DNA from: Cornus controversa
Lineage: Eukaryota > Streptophyta > Magnoliopsida > Cornales > Cornaceae
DNA: 64,000 nucleotides
Assembly (NCBI GenBank): GCA_026545225.1
Contig: CM048853.1
Coordinates: forward strand, 46,425,755 to 46,489,754
Direction: 5' to 3'
The notes below the pieces were generated by a model, which worked only from the letters and a program-made list of their open reading frames with translations, did not search any database and was not told the origin of the DNA. This document shows, one piece after another, positions 12,734 to 23,938 of this stretch (position 1 is the first letter of the stretch; every line of letters begins with the position of its first letter). The position numbers and the translations under genes are program-made.

Positions 12734-13392
12734 TGAGATGAGATCTTTGAAATTAAAACACTTGCTTAGGATGATTAAGGTATCTCAAAGTGTTTTGATT
12801 GTGTTATTTGGACATTTTAGGATGCGAAATTATAATTTTGCACATTTCTTGATAGAAATTACCAAATTGTCCCTACAAATGGGTAAGGGCAAAATAGGGT
12901 GTTTACAAGTTATTAAAGTACTTATCTATTTTGTTTCTCATAATTGTGTTTTATTATAGCTTACAAATTTTTGTTTAGTTAAAATGACACAAATTTTTTT
13001 ATTTATTAATCTTGATATTCTTTCCCAAATTGGAATCAAAGTAATCAATTATTATTATTTTTTCAAAAATAGAACTTTTAGAAAATTGAAATAATTGTTG
13101 TAGGAAAATTAATTTTTTTAACAAATTTTTTCTTTACCACTTTTTGTTTTCTTTTTCTCTAATGCTAAGTTAACACAAGAATGAAATGAAATGCAAGTGG
13201 GAATGGAATAGAATGGTCATTCTCATTCTATTCTACTGTTTGGTTGCAAATATGAAATGATTATCACTATTCTAGCATTTGGTTGGACCAATTTAAAACC
13301 TAAAATGTAATGAATTTCAAATTAAATTATGCAAAATACCCCTCTTAGTAACAAATAAATGAAACTAACAAAATAACATTCTTCTATATTTT
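12734..13392. other. AT-rich intergenic DNA, no gene seen
   Basis: No supported reading frame, RNA gene or clear repeat structure. The block 'aatggaatagaatggtcattctcattc' near 13203 recurs inverted and diverged near 14455-14545, on the far side of the minisatellite and TRIM. The two may be arms of one older insertion. Confidence 0.4.
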
Positions 13393-13818
13393 TTAAAAAA
13401 TAAATGACAACAATGGTGGCAGTGGTAGAAGGTGGTGATAGTTGTGGAAGGTGGTGGCGATGTTAGAAGGCAGTAGTGGTGGTGGTGGTGGAAGGCAGTG
13501 GCAGTGGAGGTAGGGGTGGTGAATAACAATGGCGATGCTGGAAACGGTAGTGGTGGTGGAAGGCGGTGGCAGTGGAGGTAGGGGTGGTGAATAACAATGG
13601 CGATGCTGGAAACGGTAGTGGTGGTGGAAGGTGAAAGTGGTGTAGGTGGTGGTGGAAGATAGAAGTGATGTAGTGGTGGTGGAAGGTAATAGAGGTGGCG
13701 GCAGTGGTGGCAGTGATGGTGGAAGGTTGTGTCGGTTGTGGCAGAAGGCGACAGTGGTGTAGGTGGTGGCGATGGAAGACAGCAGCAGTGGCAGTGGTGG
13801 AAGGTGGTGGAGGATGGT
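13393..13818. repeat. GGT/GGC-rich minisatellite
   Basis: Purine-rich triplet-like repeat (gtggtggaaggtggtgg and variants). It contains a clear direct duplication of about 70 bp: a unit with 'ggaggtaggggtggtgaataacaatggcgatgctggaaacggtagtgg' occurs at about 13505 and again at about 13575. Open frames on the reverse strand are His/Pro/Thr runs produced by the repeat and are not taken as genes. Confidence 0.75.
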
Positions 13819-14375
13819 TGTGACGTCCCACATCACCTGGGTATGGTGAAGGGGATGTACTTATATGTGACGTGTTCTCTCTAATTAGTACTGAGAGTTT
13901 TGGGGTAAAATTCAAGAGTAAAATTGTGTGAGTTTGGCCAAAAGCGAACAATATCATACCATGTGGTGGAGCAAGTCATTACAAATGATATCAGAGTTGG
14001 ACCCTAGTTGAATATGTGGTGGATAGCATGCACAAGCCCATGAGGGATATGTCAGTGAGGATGTTGACTCCCAAGAGGAGGTGATTACGTGCTTATATGT
14101 GATGTGTTGGACATGTGGCGGATGACATGCATAACCCCATGAGGGAGAGGTCATGGAGGATGTTGACTCTCAAGAGAGGGTGATTGTAACGTCTCACATT
14201 ACCTGGATATGATGAAGGGCCACATTGGCAGGATATAGTGAAGGGAATGTGCTCATATGTGGTGTAATCTCTCCAATTGATATGAGGTCATTTGAGATAA
14301 AACCTAAAAGCAAAATCGTACAGACTTAAACCAAAGCGAACAATATCATACCATATGATGAAGCGAGTCGTTACA
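13819..14375 (+). mobile_element. TRIM (terminal-repeat retrotransposon in miniature)
   Basis: 5' LTR 13819-13983 (TGTGACGTCCCACATCACC ... GTCATTACA) and 3' LTR 14185-14375 (TGTAACGTCTCACATTACC ... GTCGTTACA) are clearly alike along their length. After the 5' LTR comes a degenerate Met-tRNA primer-binding site (13986-13999, TGATATCAGAGTTG against TGGTATCAGAGC). Just before the 3' LTR is a purine tract (aagagaggg, about 14172-14180). The termini resemble the 'TGTRACGTCCCACATC...' LTR class that includes Cassandra, but no 5S rRNA-like segment was seen. The 200-bp internal region codes for nothing. Flanks ATGGT/AAGGT fit a 5-bp target duplication with one change. The element sits inside the GGT-rich minisatellite, which resumes downstream. 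Confidence 0.8.
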
Positions 14376-14965
14376 AAGGTAGTGAATGTGACGATGACGG
14401 CAACAGTGATTTTTTGATTTGGAACGTGATTTTTTGTTTTTAATTTGACTTGGGGAATGGAATGGTCATTCCTTGGGTTTAGGTGTGGAATAAATTTTCA
14501 TTCTAAGGAAACAACGTGAAATGATCATTCCCACTTGGACTTTCCTTCCATTCTTGCATACTAAACACAATATAAGTCTCTTTCTCATATCAGTTTTCCA
14601 TCTCCATTTATTTCGATTGCATTGTTCTGATTTTTTGGTTTATATTTCCCTCAATAAATGTATCTTATAAATCAAATTTTAATTACATAAACTAGTTTGG
14701 GGCCCCTAAATCAAAATTTCTTGCTAGGCCATAATAATGATGTCATTCAAAGGTGGCCTGGATTGATGCAGTCGAAACTCAATCTAGGGAATACAGAGTA
14801 CTCTTCGTTGGGTCAATAAGAGCCAGACCTTTGGGATTTCTGTGCATTGCACACATTTGAATGGTGCATGCATACTATTAATTACTATTACTAGGTAAGG
14901 TTCATCATGTAAATTGCAGTATAAATGAAGAAGAATGAATATGAGCAGCCTCCCTCATATTCTTC
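14376..14965. other. Intergenic, with the second copy of the duplicated promoter segment
   Basis: Minisatellite remnants up to about 14400, then AT-rich DNA, then from about 14765 the copy of the segment seen at 10800-11028. No gene seen before the short frame at 15062. Confidence 0.5.
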
Positions 14966-14973
14966 TATAAATA
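14966..14973 (+). promoter_or_regulatory. TATA box, downstream copy of the duplicated small gene
   Basis: TATAAATA followed by CCCC, 89 bp before the ATG at 15062. It matches the box of copy A at 11029. Confidence 0.5.
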
Positions 14974-15061
14974 CCCCAACACTCTTCCCATTTTTCATCA
15001 CACTCGTTGTTTTCTCTAAACTGAATTAATTTCCTCTGCAAGTTTGAAGAAAAAAAAGAAG

Positions 15062-15178
15062 ATGGATAGAAGAAGCCGGTGCTGTGCTGCTCAGGAAGGA
15101 GCTATGTCTCAACTCCTTGCACTACGAAGAAGGAAGCAGTGGTCACACCAAAAACAAGAAGAAATTCCCCAAGATTAA
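15062..15178 (+). CDS. Unidentified 38-residue frame, copy B of the duplicated locus
   Basis: The leader and first codons align with copy A (11115). It shares MSQ(P/L)LALR followed by basic residues, then stops early with an indel relative to copy A. A consensus donor (AAG|GTAATA) lies right at the stop (15179), so the real transcript may be spliced in another frame that reads KKKFPKIK before the donor. The product is not recognised. It may be a pseudogene or an untranslated first exon. Confidence 0.25.
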   Translation: MDRRSRCCAAQEGAMSQLLALRRRKQWSHQKQEEIPQD

Positions 15179-15179
15179 G

Positions 15180-15315
15180 GTAATATACTTGCATTGTAGC
15201 AAAAAAATCTTGTACTTTGTCGGAAAATGTACTTCAAATTTCCATATAATGAGGAACAGGTATGTTGTGGCAGATGAATATATAATAATATTCAGAATAA
15301 TTATCTTTTAGAAAA

Positions 15316-15351
<36 letters not shown>

Positions 15352-15954
15352 CTAACACTCTTTTGCCCCTTCAATTGCTAAACAGCAACAAAAAACACCC
15401 AGCCATGAATACAACCAGGGCATAGAATTTGATTGGATTGAGAAGCCCATCTGAATTGCTTGTTTCACTCTGTATATAGCCTCCCACATTGAAATTCCCT
15501 AAAACACATAAAAACACAAGCTCTTAACAGAAAAGAAATTTAAAATAAGTAATGAAGTTATTTATTTATTTTATTATTTTTAAAGCTGAATGAATATGAA
15601 CTGAATCATCATATAACTTCTAATGATTAGAAGGTATAAGAAGAGAGAGAGAGTGTGTAATTATTAAAATGTTACATAGAGGGTTCAGTAATGGAAGAAA
15701 GTATATATATATATATATATATAACACCTCTTTGGCTAGTGTAGCTACATCCACCATGGAGTGTATGCCTTATGTCGGGAACTCTGGCATTATTGTAGAA
15801 CGAGAAGTGAGAGAAAATGTTATCGACGCAGTTGAGCAGTGATTCTGTTTCTGCTAGGCAAGGTCCATTAAATGTATCATTCCATGTAATGTGGTGTGCT
15901 CTCGTGTGGAGTACATTAATTATATATTATAAACATGTACTCCGTGTAAGGAAA

Positions 15955-15992
<38 letters not shown>

Positions 15993-16345
15993 TCACAAAC
16001 TTATTATTGAAACACAACAAAGCTTTTGCAACTATTTGTCCAGGATCTTGCTCTGCATTTAAAATGGTTTTTTTAGAAAATACTTAGAAGAGAACACAAC
16101 AACATACATGTGTGTGTGTTTGTGTGTGTATTACCGTTTCGCCCGAACCATCGGACGAATGATCACCCATGACTTCTGTGTGTGTGTATTACCTGAGTAA
16201 GAACAAAGAACAGCAGTAGAAATGAGAGTGAAGATGAAGTATTTGCATTTTGAGGAGGTTGGGGCAACCATCACATTAGCTTTGGATAAATTAAAGCTAA
16301 AAAATTCTTGTACTTTAAGAATAGCAAATGGACTGACTTTTGCTG

Positions 16346-16381
<36 letters not shown>

Positions 16382-17052
16382 GAACTTTAATATACTAATG
16401 TTAGTAATAGCGAAGTAGGTTGATTGGGTGACAATTTCAATTCCAACCCATTACATAAAACGACCAAAATACTCTTCGGCAAGACTTTTTCATAACCTAA
16501 GTCATACGTAACGAAAGTGAGAGCAGAAGCAACAAATTCTACGTCATAAAGAGAGTGGTGAAGCAAGATTACGTGAAGCGTGGGAGCAGAACCTATTTAG
16601 AAGAATTAGGTGACTAAGCTCAATAGCTTATAACGACTTAGTAGTCCTTTGACTGAATTGGCCCGAAACCATATATGATGTGGTGCATTGTGATTGGTGG
16701 AAGGAATATTATTATTATTCAAGTATATATATAGAACAATGTGGTAACAAGAGATGGATGAGACCACTTGACCAAATAAAGTAGGAAAAGAGAGATTAGT
16801 TGGTGGTTAGCTCTAGTTTTACTGACAATGGTTGAAACAAATGGACTCAGAGGAGGAAGAAGGTCGGTGTTTAAGCCAACCAACTTTTTCTTGTTTTGGA
16901 ACTTTCTTTCGAGTGTGATACACATGGAACCTAAACAACCTTCTAATTTCACTAATGAATTCTTTTTTTTTTTCCGGAATGTATGTGACTGATGAACTTA
17001 GTTACTAATATTTTAGGGAAAGCCCTCTTTGCGTGTGTGTGTGTGTAATAAT

Positions 17053-17083
<31 letters not shown>

Positions 17084-17280
17084 GGTAGGAAAGAGAAGAC
17101 TAGTTTGCAGGTAAGAAAAAGTGACTTGGGTAACATAGGAAGGCGAAATGGGTCCTCTTTGTAGCGTGACTAATATACTCTGATCACTTGGGCCCCATTT
17201 AGATATCTAGGCCCAGATAAACATTCTGAGGTCAAAGGCCCAAAAAAAAAAGCCCAAGTCAAGAAAACATTATTGAAAAG
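15180..17280. other. Intergenic DNA rich in TA microsatellites
   Basis: No supported protein gene. TA or GT/TA runs lie at 15317-15352, 15702-15722, 15958-15990, 16350-16378 and 17059-17083. Open frames here run through the repeats and show no conserved domains. Confidence 0.6.
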
Positions 17281-17353
17281 TGGAGATGCAGGGTATCGAT
17301 CCCCGTGCCTCTCGCATGCTAAGCGAGCGCTCTACCATCTGAGCTACATCCCC
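17281..17353 (-). tRNA. tRNA-Ala (anticodon AGC)
   Basis: The reverse strand reads GGGGATGTAGCTCAGATGG at the 5' end and closes with ...GCATCTCCA. The acceptor stem pairs GGGGATG with the 3' end, the D arm is normal, and the anticodon loop CTTAGCATG gives AGC. The T loop is ATCGATA, as in plant tRNA-Ala. The T stem has one G-T pair (CGGGG/CCCTG) that still folds. There is no intron. A TTTT Pol III stop follows on the reverse strand, and a CAA motif lies just upstream, as is common for plant tRNA genes. It decodes alanine GCU/GCC codons. Confidence 0.95.
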
Positions 17354-18275
17354 TTTGACGAGAACAAGAATTGCGTAATAAAATTTAAATCCAACAGGAA
17401 AAAAATAAAGAAATATTATGTAGATCTTTTTTTCGGCAGTTTGGCCACATTTGTGTCCTCGATTTTCCCTTGATTCCTTCATTGTCTCCTAAGGTATCAA
17501 CCTCTTTTTCTCCCTTCTAAACCTTAACGTACTCCTCTGATATTTTTATTTATTATTATAATTTATTTATTTTTCCTTAAATTGTGGTCACTCATTCTCT
17601 GGAACTCAAGTTGTAACCCATCTGGATCTGGTTCTTAAATACGTCATACTCTTATGTGAAAAGTCAAAAGATTCGTACTAAATCATGAAGTAAGCAATTT
17701 CTTGATTAATTTTTAATCAAATTGTTAAAATTCTGATCAACTTCTTTATTAAATCTATTTAGTTTGCATATACTTGGAGGCATCGATATCTGTAAATTGG
17801 CATATACACCAATCCTAACCCCAACAGAAAATTGAAAAAACTCTCACTGAAATGCTAAGAGTACCATCCACAGCAGCCCTCACTTGTATAATAATATTCA
17901 CCAACAACTGGGAATCTATATATTGTGAATTCCTAAGTAGAAAGAAGTTTCTTCTCACAGCCAGGAATAACATTCAGTCACCAAAAGGAGCTTCTATAAT
18001 TTTCTTCACAAACAAATGCAAATATGTAATCTTTGTCATTAGAAGTTCATGTACCTAAGAATTGTTGCAAATGCTAACAACTAAGTTGTTGTTCTTCAAA
18101 TATCAAACCACAAGCATCATTCACGTTTGTCATTTCACCAGAAAAACAAACCAGAAAGAAAAAGAAAAAAAAAATTACATCTAACAGTGATTTCAAACAT
18201 ATATAGCCAACACAATTCCAGCAGGAAATAACGCGCTTCTAAAACACGGAACAAAATCTCAGTTCTTATAGATCG
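17354..18275. other. Intergenic, 3' flank of SAR1
   Basis: Between the tRNA and the SAR1 stop codon. Bases 17850-18275 are likely SAR1 3' UTR and flank. No other gene was seen. Confidence 0.5.
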
Positions 18276-21200
18276 CTACTTGATGTATTGAGATACCCAT
18301 TTGAAGCCATCTCCATAACCCATTTTGCGGACAATGCTGCACATGAATACCTCGATAGGACGGACACCCGAGTCTGCCAGGTTTACCTTCCCCTTGCCCG
18401 TGGTAATGCCTTCCAAGCCCATGTGATAACGTAACTCTTCTTCTGATGCAGCATATGGGATGTCGATCTTGTTTCCCAGAATCAGGAAAGGAACATTAGC
18501 CAATGACTCATCAGAGAGGAGCGCATCCAGCTCTTTCTTCGATTCTGCAAACCTCTCCTTGTCATAAGCATCCACCAGGTAAACTACCGCATCCACCTTC
18601 ACGCCCAAGAACCAGCTCGTGTTCATATATACAATTATTTGACTATGATCATATCATACAAACAAACAGGCACGTAACATCACATGAAATAAAATGTTGT
18701 CCAGGAAGATATTAAAATAGAAACAAGCTTCCAGACACTCCAGCTACAACCACAAAAGCTATCAGAAATATTAGACTAAATGAACATCGTTGATGCATCA
18801 CCTGAAACCCATAAAATAACATTTTTTTTTACTTATCTATTTTTCAGCAAAGTACTGCACACTGGGAAGCTAAAAGTGCTTTCAGAAGAAGCACACATCA
18901 AATTATGACAATGAGCACAAGTATAAGAACTGAATTATGAATCAAATTCCAAAATTCACTTTTATCATTGATATTAAACAGTATCGCAGAAAACAAGATA
19001 ACAAATGGCAAAAGCCAAAACTTCAAAAACTTGCTATAATTTTTTTCCCAATTTTTCCTTTCCTGAATTCTACATTTCATGTTTATTTTTTATCTTACAA
19101 TAACATAATAACCCTAAATCTCTTATATTGACTTGAGGATATTCTTAAATTATCAATTTTTCTCTTATCAGAGTGAGATTTCATATTTCTTAGTAAAATA
19201 AAAATGATAACAAGCCTTTATTTTGATGGATAAATTACTCTGACCTCCCTTGAGATTTTGCATAATTACTCTCGGATTAAAGTTTTTAAAATATGGTGTT
19301 CAACATCCCATGAAGTTTGGTTGACTTTACTCCGAGTACCCCTGTCGCTAATTTAACAGGCATAAAAATTAAAATAACAAAACTATCCTCGGTAGCAGTA
19401 GTGCTAATGTGGCATTGATGGAAAAAATACATATATAAAACATGTTAATTTCAATCAAAGAATTAGAAATTGAGGTTATTTTTGCACAAAAGCATTATAA
19501 CTTGATGGTACTTTTGTAATTGTTTATTAGATGTGATTTTATTTAACGGATCATTAGTCTGACAGGATGTCAGAGTATCCTCGGTGACAGTAGTGCTAAT
19601 TTGGCATTGATGGAGAAAATACATAAATAAAACATGTTAATCTCAATCAAAACATGTTAATCTCAATCAAAGGTAATTTTGAATAACTTTAATTTGAAAC
19701 CTAAGGGAGGTCAGAGTAATATACCCTATTTTGATTGTTAATTAGCTCAGCCAGCCTAAGCAAAAAGAAGATTTGATTTCCCCCTCATTTGTGGGCTTGA
19801 CAAAAAAAAGGAAGGGGGGGTTTGTTTACTACTCTCCAAAGGACAAAGGCTTCAGTCATTTTGAATATGACTGCATGTATCAGTTAAGCAGAAGTGCTTG
19901 CAATAATAAGAAAATTCTAATTATTAGGAAATTTCTCTATATATAAACAAGATATTTTTACAAGAAGGAATATTTGTGCGGTGAGGTACTATTGGAACAC
20001 CTCCTTGAAAATGAAAGGTGCTATCAGCGAACTACCATTGTCAATTTCGGCCTCCCATGAATCAAATAAACAAAGAAAAACATTTATTTGGGATTATGAA
20101 GGCACAACAAACATCCAAGTTTAAGAAAATTCTAATTGCCAGAGAAAAAGAAAAAGAAAAAGAATAAGGAACACCCGCTCTTTTAAGGTAAGAGCTTGCA
20201 TGCAACTCTCTCTTTGATATATAAACAAGATAGTTTTACAATAAGGAATATTTGTGTGGTGAGGTACTATTGAAACACCTCCTGGAAAATGAAAGGTGCT
20301 ATCAGCGAACTACCGTTGTTAATTTAGGCCTCCCATGAATCAAATAAACACAGAAAAAAAGTTTATTTGGGATTATGAAGGCACAACAAACACCCCAAGA
20401 TTAAGAATGTGCTGGTGGCAATATAACCAGACAACAATTGGATCAACTTGTGTTGAAGTTAAACTGGATAATTTTTTATGCTTAATTAATTTCCTTTTCC
20501 TTGATAACATACAAGTATTTGAACTTGTCAGAGATCGAAAAATGAAAAATGAAAAACATATATTTCGATATAGGACTCTTCTCACAGTGATAGAGCCAGA
20601 AGAAACAAAACTCATCCTACTAAGACAAAAGAAGCAAATGAAGAAAAACCTAATAATCTTCAAAACAGCCACAAAAATTATATATTTACATTTAGGAATG
20701 ATAAGAAAAAAAAAATCAAAATCATGAACTAAATCCAATAGAGAAATAACCAATCTTCTTCAGTTTCTGAGCTTTCCGCAAGTAATTGGCTACTACCACA
20801 CAAGTACTAATAATTTTTCCAGTATACTAAAAAATTAGATATTTTAATAAAAGTATAAAGTAGAGGGAATTAAACTTTAAACACGAAAAATCTACCTTGG
20901 CATAATAATCTTTCCAAACTCTGCGGGCAATCTGATGCCCTCCCAAATCAAAAGCCTTAAATTTGATTTTCCCAATACTCAGCTCCTCAGAAGTTGGATA
21001 CTGGGTTGGCTGATGCTGAACCAATCTCTGCCAAGATCCAACATCAACAATAACATGTTAATTCAGAATGCATGTGTTTATCGAAACTCACCATTTGCTT
21101 GGTTACAAAGAAAAGGCTGGACAACAACAGAATTCAACAACTAAATCTTCTAAATTTCATTAATCCCAGAGAACAACAATCTCCACTGAACTGAGCCTAA

Positions 21201-21692
21201 TTCAACTTTGGCTCAGTCAACGTGAGTTTTTTTTGTTACTACTCTGTTTATTTTAATAAAAATAAATCAGAATAAATTTTCATTGAAAGAAAAAACAAGA
21301 TCTGTATATCTCCACGAATAGTTATCACCAATTTTAGTTTTTTTCTTATAAACAAATATATCTTTGCAGGTTAAAAACAAATTCAAAGAGATTTTTTCGC
21401 AAAAAAAAAATAGAAAATCAGAACAATATAAAAACATTCTGAATCTTCTTTTCTTCCCGAATCAGCAACCAAACTGAACGGAATAAGAAAAGTACAAAAT
21501 CGAAATAGATGCATATATCTTATATTCATACACGTACATACTAACAAAGCAAAACAAACAAACCTCATCTTTCAGCATATGAAGCAGCGTAGTTTTGCCG
21601 GCATTATCGAGTCCTAAGAACAAGATCTTAGCCTCCTTCTGCCACAGACCAAGCGATGCGAGCACTCCATAGAACCAATCGACCAAAAACAT
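18276..21692 (-). CDS. SAR1: SAR1 small GTPase (COPII vesicle initiation)
   Basis: Complete 193-residue protein. Coding exons in transcript order: 21692-21564, 21027-20896, 18596-18276. SAR1 binds the ER membrane when loaded with GTP by SEC12, then recruits SEC23/24 to start COPII budding. Visible features: a hydrophobic/amphipathic N-terminus ([17 protein letters not shown]), the P-loop GLDNAGKT at 27-34, DLGGHQ at 70-75 with the catalytic-site histidine H74, NKID at 129-132, and the C-terminus KWVSQYIK. There is no N-terminal Gly for myristoylation, which separates it from ARF. The ATG at 21692-21690 gives the family N-terminus exactly. All junctions are GT-AG and in phase. Further introns in the 5' UTR cannot be excluded. 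Confidence 0.97.
19228..19726. mobile_element. Mutator-like MITE in SAR1 intron 2
   Basis: A 499-bp element. Its terminal inverted repeats read GGATAAATTACTCTGACCTC (left) and, as reverse complement of the right end, GGGTATATTACTCTGACCTC. It is flanked by identical 9-bp duplications TATTTTGAT (19219-19227 and 19727-19735). A 9-bp duplication is typical of Mutator-type elements. Non-coding. It contains a short internal direct duplication (catgttaatctcaatcaaa twice near 19637-19672). Confidence 0.8.
19935..20410. repeat. Imperfect tandem duplication in SAR1 intron 2
   Basis: About 190 bp starting 'atataaacaagat' near 19941 recurs 278 bp downstream (near 20219). Both copies carry 'gtgaggtactatt', 'gaaaggtgctatcagcgaac' and 'gggattatgaaggcacaaca'. 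The copies differ by scattered substitutions. Confidence 0.75.
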
Positions 21693-23938
21693 GATCGTAA
21701 ACAACTAATATAACTCCGATCCGAACAATCAACCCTAAAAGAATTCAAAACTTATTCCGAAAAACAACCAGATCGACTTACGAACACAGAGGTTCGCAAT
21801 CTCTCGATTGATTCAACAACAACAACAACCAGTCCGAACGCTCGAACTTCTAGAGAGAGAGTGTGTGCGTTTGTGTGTATAAATGAGCGGAACCCTAGAG
21901 AGAGAGAGAGAGAGCTTTGTGGCAACGATTCACTCTGTCGTTTGTGTGAATGTCACAGCAACATGGACTTGTATCGTAAATGTTATGGTGATCAGCTGGA
22001 ATTTGGAAACCGTCTACGGGCTGATCCGGTTGATGGGTGGGCTGTTTTCAATGGGTGGGTGGGTATTTATTACCGGGGATTTCCGGGTCGAAATCTGTTG
22101 GCCACTCTAGAGAGAATATAATAATTATGATGTCAAAGGGTAAATCTAAGCCGTCAGATCGAGAAAATGACGGCATGGATCTTATTTTGATTTTTTTTTT
22201 AAAAATGGCGTTACATTCCACCCACTGTGTTTGAAAACTGAGAGAGGAAATTTTTGGTAGTGAAAGAAAAAAAAAAGTAAGATTGTATTGATCTCTTGTT
22301 TGAAAATATAAAAATGAAAATGACATAATTGGTTCAATATTGTTTCAAAAAATAACCAACATAAAAATAAAAAAAATTGTTTTATTATTTGACTCGAAAT
22401 GGTTTAAAGACCAGAAAGACCAGAATCACTTATTATGAAAAAAAAAAACAAGAAAAGACAATTTGATTTATTTATCTAGAGCAATTGAAACAAAAAAGTC
22501 AAAATTCTTTTGATCAATAATTTAAGAGTTGAAGAATATAAAACAATCAAAATTCATTTGATGCACAGTTATATGAGCTGAAATTGAAAATGTTTTTAAA
22601 CGGTAATTGTAAATTAATAATTATTTGATTATTTTTTAATATAAGTGTCCAACATGCAGTGTGAAATTACTGTCACCTAAAATTTTAATCTAACTTTTAG
22701 TGTCATTTTTTTAACTGATATTAAGATGAAATTATCAAATGCCATTTATTAATCTATTTAGAATTAAGTGCTAAATTGAATTATCAAACAACATTGTACT
22801 CTAGAAAGGGATTAAATAAAAAATCTAATTTCAAATAACATATTTTTAAAACTTTCTAGAAATGTATTTTTTCATTTCTCACTTTTTTCAAATCTCACTT
22901 CTAACAAATTTTATTTTTTGCTTTTTTTTATCGCATTTAACCCAATTCCCTTTCTGTACATTTATTTTGTACACTAGTGGAACACATTTATATTGAAAAT
23001 ACAATATTCATGCACACATATTACATTGTGTTGTGACATTATAACATCATTAAATTGAAAAATTAATATGTTAAATACAATATTCATGCACACATATTAC
23101 ATTGTGTTACGATATTATAACATCATTAAATCGAGAAATTAATACGTTTACAAAATTGTTGCATTAATGATTTAAAAATTACTGCATTCATGATGTAGAG
23201 TTATTGTATTTGACACATGCCACACAGACAGAAGACAAGACACGTTTGTTAAAGGATTGATAACAAAGTTAGATCACAATTTTTGTTCACATGACAAATA
23301 GGTGTGTGAGTTTCTTGCCCTTTTTAAAAATCTGAGTTTTTTTTACACATTTTTGAAATTTGGGTTTTAAAACAAACAAATAAAAACATTTTTTTATTAA
23401 ACTATTTTAAAATTAATGAGTGTTTTTGGGTCGTTTTCATTTTCGAGGTCACTGGGATATTTGTTGATTTGCTGACTGTTAACAAAAGTATAACCAAATG
23501 GCATGCTCATTCACAATGTTTCATTGCGAACTAATGTAAAATGTTCAACTTAAAACATTGTTCGTTTCTCAATATCTGGTCCATGACTCATGAACATGAG
23601 AGGTAGGTGAATGTTAGAAAAGAAAGAAAACAAACAAGTGAATCTGAGAATTGTATTAATGACCAACTCTTCACAAATCCTTACATCTATATTGATAAGT
23701 TATTTATGGAAATTTAAAACTGAACATCTCAGTCTTCCAAGCAGTAACTAATGTCCGTATACAAATCTACTAAACAAAAACAAGCACCTCTTCAAGGTGT
23801 AGGACACAAAATTGAAGAAATAATAAACACAGAATTGTGGAAATGAGACTGACTCTCAGTTCACAAAGAGAAGATGGCAGCTTCTTGAGAACCCCAGTAA
23901 ATTCACAAATGTCCATAAATTATAACATGATGAGAAGC
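21693..23938. other. Intergenic between SAR1 and dihydrolipoyl dehydrogenase
   Basis: The first ~200 bp are likely the SAR1 leader and promoter, including CT-rich tracts on the SAR1 strand. A 76-bp direct duplication lies at 22999-23074 and 23075-23150 ('atacaatattcatgcacaca...'). Related text with 'gttgcatta.tgattt' recurs near 45480-45600, so this is a dispersed repeat. No gene seen. Confidence 0.5.

Noticed and set aside
13393-13957. Reverse-strand frames of 147-164 codons rich in His, Pro and Thr
   Set aside because: They are translations of a GGT-rich minisatellite and run into a TRIM LTR; no conserved domain, signal peptide or start context.
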